The position numbers and the translations under genes were made by a program. From positions 1-37,207 of the forward strand of contig CANRBX010000024.1 in NCBI GenBank assembly GCA_947628955.1: 37,207 nucleotides of DNA, written 5' to 3'. Below, one piece after another: positions 24,235-32,655 of the stretch. Source of the DNA: an uncultured Lachnospiraceae bacterium (lineage in GTDB: Bacteria; Bacillota; Clostridia; Lachnospirales; Lachnospiraceae). Numbering within the stretch: the stretch's first letter is position 1; every line of letters starts with the position of its first letter. The notes beneath the pieces are model-generated. The model saw only the letters and a program-made list of their open reading frames with translations. It made no database searches and was not told the origin of the DNA.

Positions 24235-26355
24235 ATGAAGGTTACGATAACGATTGATGAGAAGGAGCTCCAGGTAGAGGAGGGCTCCAACGTGCTGGAG
24301 GCGGCGCTGACGAACGGGATCTACATCCCGCATCTGTGCCACCATCCGGATCTGCCGGATATCGGCTCCTGCCGTCTGTGCATCGTGGAGGTGGAGGGGC
24401 AGGAGGACGTCTGTCCGTCCTGTAAGCTTGCGGCGCAGGAGGGCATGAAGATCCGCACGTCGAGCGAGCGCATCCTGCATCTGAGAAGGCTTGCGATGGA
24501 GCTGATCCTGGCGGCGCACCCGGAGGACTGCTCGACCTGCCCGAAGTACGGACGCTGCGAGATGCAGACGCTGATCCAGTATATGGGCGTCTCCGCGGCC
24601 AGGATGCATGCGCGCATCAAGGGCTTTAAACAGAATGAACAGAATCCGCTGCTGATCCACGACATGAACCGCTGCGTGCTCTGCGGCCGCTGTGTGCGCG
24701 CCTGCAGCAATCTCCGCGGCGTGGGAGTGCTCCGCTACAATAAGGCGGAGCTTGAGACGTATGTGGGTACGCTGCACGACCGTCTTCTGAAGGACGCGGA
24801 CTGCAGATTCTGCGGCGCGTGCGCGGAGGTGTGCCCCACCGGGACCATCCGTGATGTGATGAACTATACGCCGATCGAGAAGAAGGACACCCTGATCCCC
24901 TGTCAGGCAAACTGTCCGGTACATACAGACGTGCCCCGCTATGTGCGCCTGGTGAAGGAAGGAAAATTTGCCGAGGCGACCGCGGTGGTGCACGAGCGGC
25001 TGCCCTTCCCGGAGTGCCTGGGCAGGGTCTGCACCCACGTCTGCGAGGCAAACTGCCGCCGCGGCGAGGTGAACGAGCCGGTATCGATCCGGAATATCAA
25101 GCGCTATGCCGCGGAGCATGCGGACAACAGCATCTGGCAGAAGAACAGCAAAAAGCTCCCGGCCACGGGCAGGAAGGTCTGCGTGGTCGGAGGCGGCCCG
25201 GCGGGCATGACCGCGGCGTTCTACCTGGCGAAGCAGGGGCACGATGTGACCCTGAAGGAGGCGTATCCGGCCCTCGGCGGACAGATGCATTACGGGATCC
25301 CGTCCTATCGCCTTCCGCGTGAGGTTGTGGAGAAGGAGGCCGGATATCTGACGGATGTGGGCGTCAAAGTGGAGACGGACTGCCGCGTCGAACAGCCCGT
25401 GACGCTCAAAGACGATTACGATGCGGTGCTCCTGGCGATCGGCACGCACCAGGGCGTACTGCTTCCGATGGAGGGAAACCACCTGAAAAATGTCCTGCTG
25501 AACTCGGATTTCCTGCGGGATGCCTCTATGGGAAAAGAGACCGGCATTGGAAAACGTGTCATCATCCTGGGCGGAGGAAACGTGGCCTTTGACTGCGCGC
25601 GCACCGCGGTGCGGCTCGGCGCGCAGGAGGTGCACCTGGCCTGCCTGGAGGCGCGCGAGAAGATGCTTGCGGACGACGAAGAGATTGAGCAGGCGATGGA
25701 GGAAGGCGTGCATGTCTATCCGGCGCGCGCATTTGAGAAGATCTGCGGGACGGACGCGGTTGAGGGCGTTCAGTTCAGCAGGATCAGGAGCTTTACCTTC
25801 GACGAAAACCGCCGTGCGGTCATCGAAAAGGAAGAGGGCTCTCTGCACACGATTGCCGGTGATACGGTGATCTTTGCGACGGGCCAGAGGACAAAGCTGG
25901 CGGAGGATTCCGGCATCGAGCGCGGGCGCGCCAACTCCATCGCGACGAAGGAGGGCTCCCTGGCGACCAATGTGGAGGGGATCTTTGCCTGCGGCGACTG
26001 CATCTACGGGACGCAGACTGTGATAAAGGCTGTGGCCTCCGGCCGCGACGCGGCCGTGGAGATCGACCGCTACCTGGGCGGCGACGGGGACATCTCAGAG
26101 GTTCTGACCGAGCCGGAGACGCCGGATCCGTACATCGGAAAGGTGCCGGGATTTGCCGGCCTGAAGCGGGCGGAGGAAGATTTCCTCCCGGTGGATGAGC
26201 GGGATCATGACATGAGGCCGATCAGCACGGGAATCTGCGACGCGGCGATCTGCGGCGAGGCGGCGCGTTGCCTGCAGTGCGACCTGCGCTTCGGGATCAC
26301 CGGCCACAGGCTGTGGAGCGATTATACGGAGGACAGAAAGGGGGCGTCCATATGA
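24235..26355 (+). CDS. Iron-sulfur diaphorase: NuoG/HydA-type N-terminus fused to a GltD-type NAD(P)H oxidoreductase
   Basis: A 706-residue fusion. Residues 1-75 form a [2Fe-2S] plant-type ferredoxin domain (C35, C46, C49, C63). Next comes the NuoG-type His-Cys3 site HPEDCSTCPKYGRC, then a 2x[4Fe-4S] domain (CVLCGRCVRAC and CRFCGACAEVCPTG). From about 225 there is the GltD-like region with CPVHTDVPRYV and CTHVCEANCRRG cysteines, a first nucleotide fold (VCVVGGGPAGMTAAF, FAD) and a second (VIILGGGNVAFD, NAD(P)H), ending in GIFACGDC. It should pass electrons between NAD(P)H and a chain of iron-sulfur clusters. The stop overlaps the next start (ATGA), so the two are translationally coupled subunits. 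Confidence 0.88.
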   Translation: MKVTITIDEKELQVEEGSNVLEAALTNGIYIPHLCHHPDLPDIGSCRLCIVEVEGQEDVCPSCKLAAQEGMKIRTSSERILHLRRLAMELILAAHPEDCSTCPKYGRCEMQTLIQYMGVSAARMHARIKGFKQNEQNPLLIHDMNRCVLCGRCVRACSNLRGVGVLRYNKAELETYVGTLHDRLLKDADCRFCGACAEVCPTGTIRDVMNYTPIEKKDTLIPCQANCPVHTDVPRYVRLVKEGKFAEATAVVHERLPFPECLGRVCTHVCEANCRRGEVNEPVSIRNIKRYAAEHADNSIWQKNSKKLPATGRKVCVVGGGPAGMTAAFYLAKQGHDVTLKEAYPALGGQMHYGIPSYRLPREVVEKEAGYLTDVGVKVETDCRVEQPVTLKDDYDAVLLAIGTHQGVLLPMEGNHLKNVLLNSDFLRDASMGKETGIGKRVIILGGGNVAFDCARTAVRLGAQEVHLACLEAREKMLADDEEIEQAMEEGVHVYPARAFEKICGTDAVEGVQFSRIRSFTFDENRRAVIEKEEGSLHTIAGDTVIFATGQRTKLAEDSGIERGRANSIATKEGSLATNVEGIFACGDCIYGTQTVIKAVASGRDAAVEIDRYLGGDGDISEVLTEPETPDPYIGKVPGFAGLKRAEEDFLPVDERDHDMRPISTGICDAAICGEAARCLQCDLRFGITGHRLWSDYTEDRKGASI

Positions 26356-27854
26356 GTATGCTGAAAAACCAGGCAGATGCTCTTGTGAAGGTCCAGAACA
26401 TGAGCGCAGGCGATCTGGAGGAGCTCTTCGGGGCGTTTGCGCCGGTGAAGGGAAAGGTGGCCGGGGCCCTGTACAATTCCGACACGGATGGAATGAAGAA
26501 TGTCCTTCTGCACTCCAACCCGGCGGGGGTCCTGACCGGACTGAAGATTGCGGCGGTGCTCTCGGGGGCGCAGGGGGCTGTTCTGATCGTGAACTGCCCG
26601 GTGAATGAGCAGGAGCTGCAGGCGAATGCGAACATGCTCGGCCTGCCGCTTACGATCGAGCAGGCGTCCACGGTCAGCATGCTCGACCACAGAGACGATG
26701 CGCTGTACTGTTTTGACGAGCTGGCCGCGATGGCGTCCAGGCTGCTGGGCGAGACGCCGGGCTGCCTGATCTCCGTGGACGACGGAGTCCCGCAGGAGGT
26801 CGGACCGGAGACGGAGATCGCTTCCATGCTTCCGGGCGGCGTAAAGGGCATCCTCGCGGATCACTCGTTTTATTCGGCGGAGAGCCTCAGGGGGCTCATG
26901 GCCGGAGAGATGAAGAGCCACAGCGGAGTGATCCACACGATCGGCAGCGCGCAGTGCGTGGTGGATCTGCTGAAGCGCGAGATCCGGACGCTCCGGGAGA
27001 AGAGCTGCGGGAAATGTGTGTACTGCAGAGAAGGGCTGTACCAGCTCTCGCAGACCGTTCAGGAGATCACGGAGGGCCGCGCAAAGGCTCAGGATGTGGA
27101 GCTTGCAAAAGAGATCGCGGAGGCGATGACAGTGTCCTGCAGCTGCTCGCTTGGCGACCTGGCCGGGAAGCCGCTTCTGAGTGTGGCGGAGAATTTCGGC
27201 CCGGAGCTGGAGGCGCATGTGAAGCGGAAGGAATGCGCCGCGGGCGTCTGCCTCGCGCTGATACAGATTTACGTGGATCTGGCGAAGTGCCAGGGCTGCG
27301 GAACCTGCGTTAGAGCGTGCCCGAAGGGCTGCATCGAGGGAAAGACCGGGTTTGTCTCCATGATCGACGGCTTCAGCTGCGACCGGTGCGGGGTATGCCT
27401 GGAGGTGTGCCCGAACGGGGCGGTCGTGAAGACCTCCGGGCGCGCGCCGAAGCTTCCGTCGAGGCTGACCCGGGTGAAGGGCGCCAGAAGGACGGAGGAG
27501 GCCGCGCAGGAGAAGCAGGAGAGCGCACAGAGCAGACGCAGAAGAAGCTTCGGGCGTGTGGCCGGCGCCGCGGCAGCTGGTTCAGGTTCTGCACCGTCCG
27601 GTATTCCGTCGTCATCTGCGGGGGCTGCGGCCGGGTCAGCTGCGCCGGGCGTATCCGCGGCAGCGGAAGCGCCAAAAGCAGCTCCGGCATCTGCCGCAGC
27701 GGCAGAAAAGCCGGCACAGGGTGTTCTGGCAGCCGCGCAGGCGGAGGCACCAGGGACTCAGGCGCAGGAAGCTGCCAGACCGGATCTGACGGTGAAAAAA
27801 GTCGGAAACCGCAGACGCGTCTTTGCAAGAGCGAAGGGCCCGGAAGACAGATAA
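26352..27854 (+). CDS. NuoF-like iron-sulfur subunit with ferredoxin domain and alanine-rich tail
   Basis: A 500-residue protein starting at ATG 26352, overlapping the preceding stop. Residues 1-200 resemble a shortened NuoF/HydB flavin region, but I do not see the usual glycine-rich FMN/NADH loops. Then comes the NuoF [4Fe-4S] motif SCGKCVYCREG with a later SCSCSLG, and a 2x[4Fe-4S] ferredoxin domain (CQGCGTCVRACPKGC and CDRCGVCLEVCPNG). The last 110 residues are an Ala/Ser/Pro/Glu-rich tail ending in the basic VKKVGNRRRVFARAKG. It probably forms a complex with the diaphorase encoded upstream. Without a clear FMN site it may only conduct electrons; the tail may tether partners, as in RnfC-type proteins. 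Confidence 0.82.
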   Translation: MSMLKNQADALVKVQNMSAGDLEELFGAFAPVKGKVAGALYNSDTDGMKNVLLHSNPAGVLTGLKIAAVLSGAQGAVLIVNCPVNEQELQANANMLGLPLTIEQASTVSMLDHRDDALYCFDELAAMASRLLGETPGCLISVDDGVPQEVGPETEIASMLPGGVKGILADHSFYSAESLRGLMAGEMKSHSGVIHTIGSAQCVVDLLKREIRTLREKSCGKCVYCREGLYQLSQTVQEITEGRAKAQDVELAKEIAEAMTVSCSCSLGDLAGKPLLSVAENFGPELEAHVKRKECAAGVCLALIQIYVDLAKCQGCGTCVRACPKGCIEGKTGFVSMIDGFSCDRCGVCLEVCPNGAVVKTSGRAPKLPSRLTRVKGARRTEEAAQEKQESAQSRRRRSFGRVAGAAAAGSGSAPSGIPSSSAGAAAGSAAPGVSAAAEAPKAAPASAAAAEKPAQGVLAAAQAEAPGTQAQEAARPDLTVKKVGNRRRVFARAKGPEDR

Positions 27855-27967
27855 GAACCATTCACGGCACCATCCGGTCCTGACATGACAGCGGCAAATG
27901 ACCGGGAACCACAGAGAACTGCGGCGCGGAGCCGTAAATATATAAAAATTTACAGAAAGGACAGCAG

Positions 27968-29440
27968 GTGAAAGGTATGAAGGTATTAGAGACAGAGATT
28001 GTCATCGTGGCAGGAGGCCCGGCAGGCCTGGCCGCGGCAGTCGCGGCGGGCGAGAACAATCGCAAAAGCATCATTATTGAGAAGTCGAGCACGACCGGCG
28101 GCGCGGCCAATATGGGCATGGGCCCGCTGGGGATCAACACCAGGATCCAGAGAGAGAACTTCAATGAGATCAGCGTGAAGGATGCCCTGGATCTGCACAT
28201 GAAGTACACGCATTACCGGGTCGATGCGGACCTGGTGCAGACGTATTTCAACAAGAGCGCAGACACCATCGAGTGGCTGGAGGACATGGGCGTCGAATTT
28301 GCCGGGGCGTTCCGCTACTTCAAGGAGTCGGAGGCCACCTGGCACATCGTCAAGCCGGAGAACGGCGTGATCGGCCCGAGAGCGGCAGGCCCGATGATTC
28401 GGGCCCTGACAGAGCGCGCGAAGGAGCTTGGCTGTGAGATCCTCCTGGAGACCGCCGGAAAATCCCTGATCGTGGAGGACGGCAGGGTCTGCGGCGTCAA
28501 CGCGGTGGACAAGGACGGAAATGAGCTTCAGGTCAGAGGGCAGGCGGTCATCGTTGCGACCGGCGGCTTCGGAAACAACAAGGAAATGATCAAGGAAGAG
28601 TTCGGCCTGAACCTGGCGGAGGACTTCTTCCCGTTCATGATCCCGGGGATCACCGGCGACGGCCTGCGCATGATGTGGGATGTCGGCGCTGCGAAATTCG
28701 GCGCGAACATCGAGGCGATCTACCAGCTCCCGGACAACCTGAACTGGTTCCTCCTGGATGCGGTGCTGCGCCAGCCGAACCTCCTGATCAACCAGAACGG
28801 CGACCGCTTCATGAACGAGGGCTACATGGGGAATACGACCTTCACCGGCAATGCGCTGTCGCTGCAGCCGGGCAACTACGGCTACTGCATCATGGATGAG
28901 GGCATTCTCAGAGAGTACAAGAAGAACGGCCCGGACATCATGGACATTGTACATCCGGCGGACGCGTTCCTGGCATTCGAGGGGCAGGCCGCGACGGCGG
29001 TCGAGCAGGGCTATCCGGCATATTTCGAGGCGGAGACGGTCGAGGAGCTGGCAGAGAAGCTCGGCATCGATCCGGAGAAGCTGCAGGAGACGATCGACGA
29101 GTACAATGAGTACTGCGAGCGCGGCGTGGACGAGAAATTCCACAAGGATCAGAAGTTCCTTCATCCGATCACGGGCAGAGGCAAATACCTGGTCGGCAAA
29201 TTCTATCTCGCGGCATACGGCACCGTCGGCGGCGTGCGCATCAACAAGTACTGCGAAGTGCTGAACGATGAGGGTTATCCGATCGAGGGCCTGTATAGCG
29301 CCGGCTCCGACGCAAACACCATCTACGGCGACAGCTACAACTTCACGCTGCCGGGCAACACGATGGGCTTTGCGGTGAACACCGGAAGAATGGCAGGAGA
29401 GAGCGCGGCGGAATACCTCGCGTATCTGGAAGAACAGTAA
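27968..29440 (+). CDS. Soluble FAD-dependent reductase, fumarate reductase/urocanate reductase type
   Basis: A 490-residue flavoprotein of the FAD_binding_2 family. GTG 27968 is favoured because AAAGGA lies six bases upstream; ATG 27977 is the alternative. EIVIVAGGPAGLAAAVAAGE is the FAD dinucleotide fold; ITGDGLRMM, the GTVGGVRIN stretch and GLYSAGSDANTIYGDSYNFTLPG are family landmarks of the capping and C-terminal FAD regions. It has no FMN-binding or haem domain and no signal peptide, so it is cytoplasmic and takes electrons from partner proteins. Relatives reduce activated C=C bonds (fumarate, urocanate, enoates, steroids). The acceptor here is unknown. It is the last gene of the operon. 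Confidence 0.87.
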   Translation: MKGMKVLETEIVIVAGGPAGLAAAVAAGENNRKSIIIEKSSTTGGAANMGMGPLGINTRIQRENFNEISVKDALDLHMKYTHYRVDADLVQTYFNKSADTIEWLEDMGVEFAGAFRYFKESEATWHIVKPENGVIGPRAAGPMIRALTERAKELGCEILLETAGKSLIVEDGRVCGVNAVDKDGNELQVRGQAVIVATGGFGNNKEMIKEEFGLNLAEDFFPFMIPGITGDGLRMMWDVGAAKFGANIEAIYQLPDNLNWFLLDAVLRQPNLLINQNGDRFMNEGYMGNTTFTGNALSLQPGNYGYCIMDEGILREYKKNGPDIMDIVHPADAFLAFEGQAATAVEQGYPAYFEAETVEELAEKLGIDPEKLQETIDEYNEYCERGVDEKFHKDQKFLHPITGRGKYLVGKFYLAAYGTVGGVRINKYCEVLNDEGYPIEGLYSAGSDANTIYGDSYNFTLPGNTMGFAVNTGRMAGESAAEYLAYLEEQ

Positions 29441-29445
29441 AAAAG

Positions 29446-29499
29446 GTCTGTGCGCAGACAGAGCCGCCCGCTCATGAAACGAGTGGGCGGCTCAATTTA
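29446..29499 (+). terminator. Terminator between the redox operon and the convergent EFR1 gene
   Basis: GAGCCGCCCGCTC (29461-29473) pairs with GAGTGGGCGGCTC (29481-29493), a 13-bp stem with one G-T pair, followed by AATTTAG. A smaller hairpin GTCTG/CAGAC lies just before it. With genes converging on both sides it can serve both strands. Confidence 0.7.
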
Positions 29500-29578
29500 G
29501 ATCCTGCCGCTGTGCATTTATCCGTTTTTTATAACCATCCTTTTTCCTGCAAAGTTTTCACACCGCGCACATCAGTTC

Positions 29579-30340
29579 TCAGGATAAGAACAGTTCATTT
29601 GCCTTTCTCCCGGAACACGCCTTTTTCATGGCAAGCGATGCTGCCGAGAGCATGATTCCGTTCAGCTTGCGGGCTTTCCGGGGACAGACTGCCACGCAGC
29701 GCATGCAGGAAATGCATGCCTTTGAATCCGTATCTTTGGGCGAATCGATATGGATGGCTCCCGCCGGACACTGCTCCGCGCAGAGTCCGCATTCCGTGCA
29801 GTCCGAGCCTGCCTTCGGCACCATTCCGAGATTTCCGCCTTTTTTGTACGGCCGGTTTCCGGGAATGGCCGGTTTCGAGAGATCCCCGGCCTTCAGCTTT
29901 TCCGCGATCCTGTCCGCATACTCTGCGAGCTCGAGGCGGTCCTCCCCGTCCGGCCTTCCGGGCGCAAACTGATGCATGATGGAGTGCTCTGCCACGGCCG
30001 CGACAGCGGCGATCACCCGGAAGCCGCACCGTTCGGCGGCGTCCTCCATCTGCACGAGGGTATCCTCATACGCGCGGTTTCCGTAAACGGCCGCAAGGAT
30101 GCAGCGCGCCGAATTGCCTTTGATTTTCTCCAGACGATCTAACGCTGTCTGCGGTGCGAGGCCTCCGAAGGAGGGCATGGCGATCAGCGCCACATCCTCC
30201 GGCGAAAAACGGTATTTCTCATAATCCCCCTTCGCCGCAGCCAGATTTACCCGCTCCGCTTTCTCCCAGCCCTTTGTCAGCGCGTCCGCCACCTTCTGCG
30301 TTCCTCCCGTCGGGCTGAAGACAATCTGTACATATTTCAT
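29579..30340 (-). CDS. EFR1-family flavodoxin-ferredoxin fusion
   Basis: A 253-residue cytoplasmic electron carrier. The N-terminal flavodoxin domain begins YVQIVFSPTGGTQKVADAL (FMN phosphate loop) and contains MPSFGGLAPQTALDRL. The C-terminal ferredoxin domain carries two clusters, CTECGLCAEQCPAG and CISCMRCVAVCPRKAR. This is the EFR1 arrangement common in Clostridia. It converges on the redox operon and is read from the opposite side, but could share electrons with it. AAGGGGG precedes the ATG at 30340. Confidence 0.9.
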   Translation of the reverse strand: MKYVQIVFSPTGGTQKVADALTKGWEKAERVNLAAAKGDYEKYRFSPEDVALIAMPSFGGLAPQTALDRLEKIKGNSARCILAAVYGNRAYEDTLVQMEDAAERCGFRVIAAVAAVAEHSIMHQFAPGRPDGEDRLELAEYADRIAEKLKAGDLSKPAIPGNRPYKKGGNLGMVPKAGSDCTECGLCAEQCPAGAIHIDSPKDTDSKACISCMRCVAVCPRKARKLNGIMLSAASLAMKKACSGRKANELFLS

Positions 30341-30421
30341 AGTGAATCCCCCTTTTTGATATATGTGAAATGATAAAATGTCCGCCTGCCCATGAATAGC
30401 CCCGGCCAGTTTTTTCTTTTT

Positions 30422-31549
30422 CTACTGCACGCGTCCCGTCTCATGGTTCACGTTCAGATATACCTCTTCCTCCGTATGGAATCCGCTCTCAATGATCGTC
30501 TCATCCATATTCTCCCGCGTGACCGCCACAGGATCTATGCTGTAATACGGCACGTCATATGTCCCGTCGTCCATCACGCCAAGCTCTGAAAGCTCCTTCT
30601 GGAATCCGGCGATCTCCCCCGGGATCTCGTCCTGCGCGATCCGTCTCTCCCCGAGCATTTTCTCATATCCTACCGCACAGGCAAACTCAGCCGCGCGTTT
30701 CGCGAGCGTCTCCACCGACTTGTAGACCGTCATATACTGCGTGCCCTCAACGATCCGCTGGCATGCCGACAGCTCCGCGTCCTGCCCGACCAGCACGACC
30801 TTGCCGGCAAGGCGGTTCTCCGCCAGGGCCCGGAACGCCTGGCTCGCCAGATCATCGTTGCCGCACATGACCCCGACCAGGTTGCGCGGAGTCGTCGAGA
30901 GGCCTTCCTCCACCGCGTCGAAGGCAAGCTCCGCCAGCCAGTTGTCGCAGTATGCAGAATAAACGATATTCAGGCCGCGGCCCTCGATTCCGTTCAAAAA
31001 GCCCTTCTGCACCAGCGAAACATTGTTGTCAGCCGGGGAACCATAGATCGCAAAAATGTTTCCTCCGTCCGGCAGCGCCTCGGTCATCGCCTCCGCCATC
31101 AGTGTCCCGACCATCTCATTGTCGAAGGAGATATAGAGATCTGTGTCCGCGTTCATCACAAGCCGGTCATAGCTGATCACCCGGATGCCCTCGTGCTTCG
31201 CATCCGCGATCACCTCCGAGAGCTTTTCCCCGTCGACCGCGATGACGACGATCACATCCACATCCTTTTTGATAAAATAGCGGATCTGCGAGATCTGTTC
31301 CTGCACGTCGCCGTTCGCCACCTGCACATTCACATCCGCGCCAAGCCCCTGCGCGGTCATGACAAAAAGATCCCGATCCCGCAGCCAGCGCTCAATGACA
31401 AATGAGTCGAAGCTCATGCCGATCTGCAGCTTCGCGGACTCTTCCTCGGTTCTCTGCACCTCCGGCTGCTGATCCGCCGCCGAGCAGCCGCCCAGAAGAA
31501 GCAGCCCGAGCGCCAGGATTACAATAAATATAATATGATGTTTTCTCAT
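30422..31549 (-). CDS. XylF-like sugar ABC transporter substrate-binding lipoprotein
   Basis: A 375-residue lipoprotein starting at ATG 31549 after AAGGGG. The signal peptide ends at the lipobox LLGGC, so the mature protein is lipid-anchored at the outer face of the membrane. The fold is the type I periplasmic-binding class of D-xylose/multiple sugar proteins (QIRYFIKKDVDVIVVIAVDG, RVISYDRLVMN, FDNEMVGTLMAE, GNDDLASQAFRALAENRLAG, VGQDAELSACQRIVEGTQYMTVYKS). It is a diverged relative of the protein at 35928. No permease or ATPase is next to it, so it may share the other transporter or serve as a sensor. Confidence 0.88.
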   Translation of the reverse strand: MRKHHIIFIVILALGLLLLGGCSAADQQPEVQRTEEESAKLQIGMSFDSFVIERWLRDRDLFVMTAQGLGADVNVQVANGDVQEQISQIRYFIKKDVDVIVVIAVDGEKLSEVIADAKHEGIRVISYDRLVMNADTDLYISFDNEMVGTLMAEAMTEALPDGGNIFAIYGSPADNNVSLVQKGFLNGIEGRGLNIVYSAYCDNWLAELAFDAVEEGLSTTPRNLVGVMCGNDDLASQAFRALAENRLAGKVVLVGQDAELSACQRIVEGTQYMTVYKSVETLAKRAAEFACAVGYEKMLGERRIAQDEIPGEIAGFQKELSELGVMDDGTYDVPYYSIDPVAVTRENMDETIIESGFHTEEEVYLNVNHETGRVQ

Positions 31550-31618
31550 ATGACTGCCCCTTCTTCTGCCCATCCCGAAATTACACAGAGCGGCCTTTTG
31601 TCCGCCCTCTTTCAGAGG

Positions 31619-31647
31619 ATTATAACATTCATTCTGCCAGAATACAA
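31619..31647 (-). promoter_or_regulatory. Promoter of the XylF-like lipoprotein gene with internal palindrome
   Basis: On the minus strand TTGTAT (31647-31642) and TATAAT (31624-31619) are 17 bases apart. The palindrome ATTCTGCCAGAAT (31631-31643) fills most of the spacer and touches the -35 box, a position that suits a repressor operator. Confidence 0.65.
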
Positions 31648-31714
31648 GAACGGCAATCCGGCGGTATCCGGGGTGGAATGTTTCATGTTTTTGATAGATA
31701 TTTATGAGCAGGTA

Positions 31715-31723
31715 TGGTATACT
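31715..31723 (+). promoter_or_regulatory. Extended -10 promoter for the MntA/HepT pair
   Basis: TGGTATACT is an extended -10 element about 120 bases before the TTG start at 31840; TTGATA at 31691-31696 is too far for a normal -35, which suits an extended -10 promoter. Confidence 0.4.
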
Positions 31724-31839
31724 GAAAACGTTACAGCATCGGATTTCTGCTGAGTATCAGGGCAGACGCTCGCAGTACGCGCACTTATACAGATTATGGA
31801 GCGGACTGCGGCAGTATACTGCAAACGGAGGAATAAAGA

Positions 31840-32145
31840 TTGTCTGGTTTGTCTGTAAAATACAATGTCCCGGAACGGGTCATGAGGGATATTGCCCTTT
31901 TTTCCCGGAAAAACAGGGTGCGCAGGGTCGTTCTGTTCGGCTCACGCGCAAGGGGAACCTGCATGGAAAGAAGTGATATTGACATTGCCGTGAGCGGCGG
32001 CAACTTCGATGCGTTTTACTGGGATATCCGTGAGAAAGCGCATTCTCTTCTGACCTTTGATGTGGTCAATCTTGATTCAGAAATTTCTGCTGAGCTAAAA
32101 AAGGAAATTGAGAGGGATGGGATCATTCTGTATGAAGAAGCTTGA
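31840..32145 (+). CDS. mntA: MntA-type nucleotidyltransferase antitoxin
   Basis: A 101-residue minimal nucleotidyltransferase. The start is TTG 31840 with GGAGGAATAAAGA upstream. The active-site signature GSx10DxD is complete: G34-S35 in LFGSRARG and D46/D48 in SDIDIA. MntA antitoxins neutralise HepT by transferring AMP to the toxin's tyrosine. The stop lies inside the start of the HepT gene, giving tight coupling. It has its own promoter and lies between oppositely oriented metabolic genes, as a mobile addiction module would. Confidence 0.9.
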   Translation: MSGLSVKYNVPERVMRDIALFSRKNRVRRVVLFGSRARGTCMERSDIDIAVSGGNFDAFYWDIREKAHSLLTFDVVNLDSEISAELKKEIERDGIILYEEA

Positions 32146-32554
32146 TAATTTTGCGAATTGCCTGAATGTACTGAAGAAGGCGGATTTTGAATTTGCGGAT
32201 AATGATGAAATATACAGAACCGGCGTGATCGGCCAGTTTAATCTGACCTTCGAGCTTGCCTGGAAGGCGCTACAGGAGGTGCTGAGAATATATGGAGCTG
32301 AGGAAGCGGGGACAGGCTCTCCCAGAGAAATCCTGCAGCTCGGATACCGGCTCGGGTTCTTAGAGGATTCTGTCGTATGGCTCACCATGCTGAAAAAACG
32401 CAATTCCTCGGCTCACATCTATGATGAGGACAGAATCGACGAACTGCTCCTGCTCATCCGGGACAGTTTCATTCCCGCATTTTTCGTGCTGGAAAAGACC
32501 CTCAGGGAAAAACTCGCACAGGCTGAGGCATCTGACCCCGATGCTCTGAAATGA
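32132..32554 (+). CDS. hepT: HepT-type HEPN toxin
   Basis: A 140-residue all-helical protein of the HI0074/HepT class, overlapping mntA by 14 bases. The ribonuclease and AMPylation motif Rx4HxY is intact: R90, H95 and Y97 in RNSSAHIY. HEPN toxins cut RNA (some target tRNA) until the partner MntA adds AMP to the tyrosine. ATG 32132 is used because it overlaps the mntA stop; the frame is open to 32108. With both active sites intact this looks like a working toxin-antitoxin pair. Confidence 0.88.
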   Translation: MKKLDNFANCLNVLKKADFEFADNDEIYRTGVIGQFNLTFELAWKALQEVLRIYGAEEAGTGSPREILQLGYRLGFLEDSVVWLTMLKKRNSSAHIYDEDRIDELLLLIRDSFIPAFFVLEKTLREKLAQAEASDPDALK

Positions 32555-32601
32555 TCCTGAAAACACTTTCTTTTTCCACAAAGGGCAGAGGGCAGTTACT
32601 A

Positions 32602-32624
32602 TATCATGTCCTCCGGACATGATA
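32602..32624. terminator. Hairpin between convergent hepT and the PucR-type gene
   Basis: TATCATGTCC (32602-32611) and GGACATGATA (32615-32624) form a perfect 10-bp stem with a three-base loop. No T-run follows on either strand, so it may be a weak bidirectional terminator or an RNA-stabilising hairpin. Confidence 0.5.
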
Positions 32625-32655
32625 CTCTCCGGGGAATGCCAGGACGGCTGCCCCA

